From CBDTYW01 sp965364735 (GTDB taxonomy: Bacteria; Actinomycetota; Nitriliruptoria; Nitriliruptorales; Nitriliruptoraceae), in NCBI GenBank assembly GCA_965364735.1, contig CBDTYW010000054.1, positions 1 through 17,348 of the forward strand: a stretch of 17,348 nucleotides of DNA, given 5' to 3'. Below the pieces are notes generated by a model. That model did not search any database and was not told the DNA's origin. It saw only the letters and a list, made by a program, of their open reading frames with translations. Positions 13,729 through 17,348 of this stretch are shown here, piece by piece (the stretch's first letter is position 1; the number at the start of each line of letters is the position of its first letter). The translations under genes were made by a program, and so were the position numbers.

Positions 13729-15432
13729 ATGTTCGAGGGTCTGGATCGACGCGCGGGCGAGTGGGGGAATCGCCCATCGCTGGTCGCTGCCTGCGCGATG
13801 GTCGTGCTCCTGCTCGCGACGTCCGTGCTGGCGGTCCGGGCTGACGCCGAGCTGGTCATCGGCGGTGTCGTGGTGGACGCAGACGATGCCGAGGGGCTCG
13901 TCACCGCGACCACGGCGCTGGCCGACGGGCTCGCGTCAACCGTCGTGGTCGTCTCCGCGGGACCGGAGACGACGACCACCACCGTCGGGGCGCTCGGGTT
14001 CGGGATCGACCTCGCGACGACGATCGCGAACGCGACGTCGGACGAGGGACGTCTCGCCGCCCGGCTGAGCGCCTTGCGCGGGAGCCGGGAGACCGTGACG
14101 CCCGTCCTGGTCGAGCGGGACGCCGGCGGCAGCGCGCGGATCGCATCGCTGCTCTCACCCCGCGCCGCCGACGCCACGCTCACGACGAGCGTCGACGGCC
14201 CGGTACAGATCGACGACGTCCTCACGCCGTCGGTGGAGGGCCAGCTGGTCAACGCCGACACCGTGCGCGACGCAGCCATGGCCGCAATCTCGGTACGCCT
14301 TGCCGGACAGGCAACCGCGGCAGAGATCGTCATCGAGCTCCCAGCCCCGGACCGCGTGCCCGCCGCCCTCACGACGTCCGATCTGATGCCGGCGGCGGAA
14401 CGCCTGGTTGCCGTCGCCGACGACACCGTCACGATCCGCGATCCGTCAGGTGAGCTCGCGACCTTCGCCGGCTCGGACCTGCTCGGCTGGGTGACGCTCG
14501 AGGTGCAGCGGGACTCGTCCGCTGCGCAGGTCATCATCGCGATCGATGAGGTCACGTTCCCGCACGCCGTCCGCGCCGAGATCGGCGCCCGTGACGTGGC
14601 CGCGCTCGACGCGAAGATCCTGGTCGACCAGCAGGTGCTCGCGCCACCGAGACGGAGCGATCAGGAGGATCCCGAACGGTTCGGCGGGACGGTCAGCGTC
14701 GAGCCCGGCCGCAGCGGGAGGGCCGTGGACCTCGACGCGACCATCGCGGCCGTCTTCGCCAACGCCGGGGCGGGTCCGGACCGCGTGAACGCGGTCGTCG
14801 TCGACGTGACGCCGACGCTGACCACGAGCGGCGCGGAGCAGTCCGGCGTCACCGCCCCGATCTCGAGCTTCACGACGTTCCACGCCTCCGGGCAGTCGCG
14901 CGTGACGAACATCCAGACGATGGCGAAGTTCGTCGACGGTGCCACGATCCTGCCGGGAGCGACGTTCGAGCTGAACCACTACGTCGGCCAACGGACACGG
15001 GCGAAGGGCTACGTCGGCGGCGGGGCGATCTCGAACGGCGAGTTCATCGAGTCGGTCGGCGGTGGTGTCAGCCAGTTCGCGACGACCTTCTTCAACGCCG
15101 CATGGTTCTCGGGCGTCGCGATCGAGCAGTACAAGGCGCACAGCTTCTACATCTCGCGGTACCCCGCCGGTCGCGAGGCCACGGTGGACTTCCCGACGGT
15201 GAACCTCGAGATCCACAACGACACGCCCCACGCGATCGTGGTGAAGACCTCGTTCACCTCCACGTCGATCACCGTGACGTTCTGGTCCTCGCCGCACTGG
15301 ACGGTCGAGACGATCACCGGCGCGCGGCGCAGCACGTCGGCGGGCTTCAACATCAACGTCACGCGGGTCCGCACGGCCCCCGGGGGTGAGCCGGAACGCC
15401 GGACCTTCACGACCGTCTACAAGCTCCAGTGA
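13729..15432 (+). CDS. Membrane-anchored VanW family protein
   Basis: A 567-residue protein with one N-terminal membrane helix (about 17-36, after a charged segment), so the rest should be exported and tethered to the cell surface. The middle region (about 40-370) is rich in Thr, Val, Ala and Asp and appears to contain repeated units like the peptidoglycan-binding domains that precede VanW in Gram-positive proteins; this assignment is weaker. The VanW domain spans about 378-500: SSFTTFHASGQSRVTNIQTMA, LPGATFELNHYVGQRT, GYVGGGAISNGEF and VGGGVSQFATTFFNAAWFSG. VanW was named from vancomycin-resistance clusters but its role is unknown, and no van ligase genes are here, so resistance should not be inferred. 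It converges on the DUF1214 gene with a 23-base gap. Confidence 0.88.
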   Translation: MFEGLDRRAGEWGNRPSLVAACAMVVLLLATSVLAVRADAELVIGGVVVDADDAEGLVTATTALADGLASTVVVVSAGPETTTTTVGALGFGIDLATTIANATSDEGRLAARLSALRGSRETVTPVLVERDAGGSARIASLLSPRAADATLTTSVDGPVQIDDVLTPSVEGQLVNADTVRDAAMAAISVRLAGQATAAEIVIELPAPDRVPAALTTSDLMPAAERLVAVADDTVTIRDPSGELATFAGSDLLGWVTLEVQRDSSAAQVIIAIDEVTFPHAVRAEIGARDVAALDAKILVDQQVLAPPRRSDQEDPERFGGTVSVEPGRSGRAVDLDATIAAVFANAGAGPDRVNAVVVDVTPTLTTSGAEQSGVTAPISSFTTFHASGQSRVTNIQTMAKFVDGATILPGATFELNHYVGQRTRAKGYVGGGAISNGEFIESVGGGVSQFATTFFNAAWFSGVAIEQYKAHSFYISRYPAGREATVDFPTVNLEIHNDTPHAIVVKTSFTSTSITVTFWSSPHWTVETITGARRSTSAGFNINVTRVRTAPGGEPERRTFTTVYKLQ

Positions 15433-15439
15433 CCTGGCT

Positions 15440-15455
15440 CTCCCGCCGTCGGGGG
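15440..15455. terminator. Hairpin filling a convergent gap
   Basis: CTCCCGCCGTCGGGGG can form a 6-base-pair stem (one T-G pair) with a CCGT loop. It lies wholly in the 23-base gap between the VanW stop (15432) and the DUF1214 stop (15456). No U-run follows on either strand. Confidence 0.4.
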
Positions 15456-16595
15456 TCAGCGGGCGCGGCGCCAGGGCTCGCGGGAGAACTCGACCTCCCA
15501 CGGGTCGTGGGCGCGGATGGCCCGCAGCGCGACGTGCACGCTCGACAGCCCCGTCGTCTCGAGGACGTGGTCGTCGCCGGTGTCGCGGTGAGCGATGACG
15601 ATGCGGAAACGCCCGTCCGCGTCGACGGAGACGTCCTCTCCGGTCAGGTAGACGTCATGGTGGAGGAAGTCGGGCGACTCCATGAACCGGTTCATCAGCT
15701 GGATCGACCAGAAGCGACACGTCGGCACCGCCCCCGTGATGACGACCATCTCGTCCTCCGCGAGCCCTTCCATCCATGAGCCGGTGTACTGGATGGCCGG
15801 TGACGGCGTGAGCTTGGTGATCACCATCGGGTCGATGTGGTCGTCGAGGCCGGCCTCGCCCCCGCCGTCGTAGCTCCCGCCGTGACGCAGGCTGTCCGGC
15901 GTTCCCGAGGCCATGAGCGCGCTGAGCGTGAGCTCCAGGACCGCGCTGCCGCTGACGTACTCGGCGACACGTTCGAGCCGCTCCGCGATCGTGGCGTCGT
16001 CGAGCGGCGGCGGCGGCGGAGCAGCCGGCGTCCGGCGGAGGCGGTACGACGCATCACGCTGAGCGGTCCGCGCCACGAAGTACTGCCGCACCATGAGCTC
16101 GTCCGCGTCCGCCTCGAGCCGAACGATGTTCTTCGCGCCAGCCGGCGCCTCAGCACCCGTGGCCACGAAGGTGATCGTCGTGCTGCCGTCGGCGTCGGCC
16201 TTCAGCTCGACGTCGTCGACGTTGGCGATGATGCGGCGATCACCGTTCTCTGCGCGCCCGTAGATGCACACGCCGAGGTAGGTCGGTCCTCGGAGGTCAC
16301 CACGCAGCTCGTAGGTCGATGAACCCTCGATCTGGGCGGAGTCGTAAATCGTCCACGGGTTGTCGCCGTAGACCTTCCGGAACGGCGTCATCCACCGCGT
16401 GAAGACCGGCCGGAGCGGATCTCCGTGCTCGACCCACGTCTCGAGCCCCAGGCTGAGCAGGTTGGCGACGTGGCGGTGGCCCTCGGCGAGCTCGCGCGGC
16501 GTCCGGGCCCCGAGCGGGCCGGCGATGGTCTCGTTCGCGGAGCGGACCGCGTCGAGGACGCGTTCCCAGGCGGCGGTGGCGAGGCTTTCGGTCAT
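15456..16595 (-). CDS. DUF1214 domain-containing protein
   Basis: A 379-residue soluble protein without signal peptide or membrane helix. The C-terminal part (about 280-365, DEMVVITGAVPTCRFWSIQLMNRF through HVALRAIRAHD) resembles DUF1214, a beta-rich domain of unknown function that often occurs with DUF1254. The N-terminal half contains the related stretch DNPWTIYDSAQIEGSSTYELRGDLRGPTYLGVCIYG (78-113), so the protein may be two related beta-domains. A five-proline run (193-197) probably links the halves. ATG 16595 has AGGGA seven bases upstream. It is divergent from the PH-like gene across 126 bases. I cannot name a substrate or reaction. Confidence 0.8.
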   Translation of the reverse strand: MTESLATAAWERVLDAVRSANETIAGPLGARTPRELAEGHRHVANLLSLGLETWVEHGDPLRPVFTRWMTPFRKVYGDNPWTIYDSAQIEGSSTYELRGDLRGPTYLGVCIYGRAENGDRRIIANVDDVELKADADGSTTITFVATGAEAPAGAKNIVRLEADADELMVRQYFVARTAQRDASYRLRRTPAAPPPPPLDDATIAERLERVAEYVSGSAVLELTLSALMASGTPDSLRHGGSYDGGGEAGLDDHIDPMVITKLTPSPAIQYTGSWMEGLAEDEMVVITGAVPTCRFWSIQLMNRFMESPDFLHHDVYLTGEDVSVDADGRFRIVIAHRDTGDDHVLETTGLSSVHVALRAIRAHDPWEVEFSREPWRRAR

Positions 16596-16692
16596 CAGGT
16601 GTCCCTGCGTGCACGTACGGGCATGGTCGCGGTACGAAGCAGCATTGCGGGTCCGTCGCCCGCGCGCTTGCAGCCGCAGCGAAGTCTGCCCC

Positions 16693-16698
16693 TACCTT
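16693..16698 (+). promoter_or_regulatory. Putative -10 box of the PH-like gene
   Basis: TACCTT (TANNNT type) with TTGCAG at 16668-16673 as a possible -35 box, spacer 19 bases, which is long. Transcription from about 16705 would include AGGA at 16711-16714, seven bases before ATG 16722. Confidence 0.3.
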
Positions 16699-16721
16699 CC
16701 TCGACGCGACAGGATCAGCGC

Positions 16722-17267
16722 ATGCCAACCACGGAGCTCACCATGAACGTCGACGAGTTCGGCGCCACCGACGGCCTCGAGAAGGTGTTGGACGTGGTCC
16801 TGCCGGAGTCCGCGGACAGGCTCTTCAAGATCCTCGACAAGGTCGACACGCGCATGTCGGTGCAGGTGACCGACGCCGAGATCGTCATCCGCTCCCCGCT
16901 TCGCACCCGGCGGATCCCGTGGGACCGCGTCGCGCGCATCCACACCGGGTCGCGTCTGCAGAAGGTCATCACCGCCGCGCTCATCGCGCTGCCGCTCACG
17001 CGGCTGCGCAAGCTGCCGCTGCTCGGTGGTGTCATGGCCTCCGGCCTCACCGGCGGTGCCCGGATCCTCGTCAACGGGCCGCTGTCACGGCTCGACGAGC
17101 GCGTCGGAGATCACGTCGTCCGCATCGAGACCCGCGGCAAGGACGTCGCGTTCTCGGGTGCCATGAGCTTCGTGGCGTTGATGAGCCCTGGGTTGACCGA
17201 ACGGCTCGTGACCGAAGCACGCGCGCGCGGGATCCAGATCGTCGACAACCCCGGCCGCAGCCTCTGA
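16722..17267 (+). CDS. Small PH-like domain protein, function unknown
   Basis: A 181-residue protein. The segment DTRMSVQVTDAEIVIRSPLRTRRIPWDRVARIHTG (about 45-79) resembles the bacterial PH-like domain found in proteins such as mycobacterial CFP-6, where the strand-turn-strand ends in a conserved tryptophan (PWDRV). The following region has a moderately hydrophobic stretch (VITAALIALPL, LLGGVMASGLTGGA) that could contact a membrane, though no clear membrane helix or signal peptide is present. The C-terminal half (RLDERVGDHVVRIETRGKDVAFSGA) looks like a second short beta unit. ATG 16743 is an equally plausible start, with GGAG six bases upstream, giving 174 residues. The function is not known. 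It converges on a minus-strand reading frame three bases beyond its stop. Confidence 0.7.
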   Translation: MPTTELTMNVDEFGATDGLEKVLDVVLPESADRLFKILDKVDTRMSVQVTDAEIVIRSPLRTRRIPWDRVARIHTGSRLQKVITAALIALPLTRLRKLPLLGGVMASGLTGGARILVNGPLSRLDERVGDHVVRIETRGKDVAFSGAMSFVALMSPGLTERLVTEARARGIQIVDNPGRSL

Positions 17268-17282
17268 TCGTCAGCTGATCAG
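17264..17282. terminator. Hairpin across the last convergent junction
   Basis: CTGATC (17264-17269) and GATCAG (17277-17282) form a 6-base-pair stem with a 7-base loop. The hairpin includes the stop of the PH-like gene (17265-17267) and the stop of the frame coming from the right (17271-17273). There is no U-run. Confidence 0.35.
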
Positions 17283-17348
17283 GCTCGACAGCATCGCGCC
17301 GAACCGCGACGACGGCGGTCGCGGCGGCTGTCCGGGCCCCTGCCCGGC
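17271..17348 (-). CDS. 3' end of an unidentified minus-strand gene (partial)
   Basis: The minus-strand frame that stops at 17271 is open to the right edge. It encodes about 25 residues ending in GPGQPPRPPSSRFGAMLSSLIS: a proline/glycine-rich stretch and then a short amphipathic tail. Nearly all codons end in G or C, as in the other genes here. A coding end explains the sequence to the right of the PH-like gene, and the hairpin at the junction fits two converging genes. The fragment is too short to identify a family, and chance openness in GC-rich DNA is possible. Confidence 0.4.
   Translation of the reverse strand, partial: AGQGPGQPPRPPSSRFGAMLSSLIS

Noticed and set aside
13729..15432. A glycopeptide resistance gene cluster
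   Set aside because: Only a VanW-domain protein is present; no VanA/B-type ligase, VanH, VanX or two-component system genes.

Overview
The window is chromosomal DNA from a high-GC bacterium. Coding genes show strong G/C bias at third codon positions, several genes start with GTG, and putative -10 boxes have the form TANNNT or CATGCT. A perfect KstR-type operator, the large fused acyl-CoA dehydrogenase and the VanW/YtcJ/DUF1214 gene families point to an actinobacterium, possibly Acidimicrobiia. That placement is inference. There is no rRNA, tRNA, CRISPR array, insertion sequence or phage gene, and no gap above 300 bases without a gene.

Layout, left to right. A DHA2-type drug/solute exporter (cut by the left edge) is followed by an overlapping trkA-trkH pair for potassium uptake. 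Next, under its own promoter with a KstR-like operator, is a 734-aa fused acyl-CoA dehydrogenase. A formate/nitrite-type channel on the minus strand is divergent from a PLP-dependent threonine/serine dehydratase. A minus-strand operon encodes both E1 subunits of a branched-chain 2-oxoacid dehydrogenase and a small ParB/sulfiredoxin-like protein. On the plus strand follow an S51-type peptidase, a YtcJ-type amidohydrolase (coupled by TGATG) and a membrane-anchored VanW protein. A DUF1214 protein (minus), a small PH-like protein (plus) and the 3' end of an unidentified minus-strand gene close the window.

How the genes fit together. The common theme is catabolism of acyl-CoAs, amino acids and 2-oxoacids plus ion and metabolite transport. 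Threonine dehydratase yields 2-oxobutyrate, which branched-chain 2-oxoacid dehydrogenases can convert to propionyl-CoA; this link is inferred from neighbourhood. The KstR-like operator suggests the acyl-CoA dehydrogenase belongs to a sterol (cholesterol-like) side-chain degradation regulon. Every convergent gene pair has a gap of 3 to 23 bases with an inverted repeat at the junction.

Most of the window looks like ordinary housekeeping and catabolic content, and I did not find a clear novel defence or mobile system. The points most worth a second look are the operator overlapping the -10 box of the fused dehydrogenase, the way catalytic motifs are divided between that protein's two halves, the ParB-like gene in the E1 operon, the missing E2/E3 genes, and the hairpins at convergent junctions.
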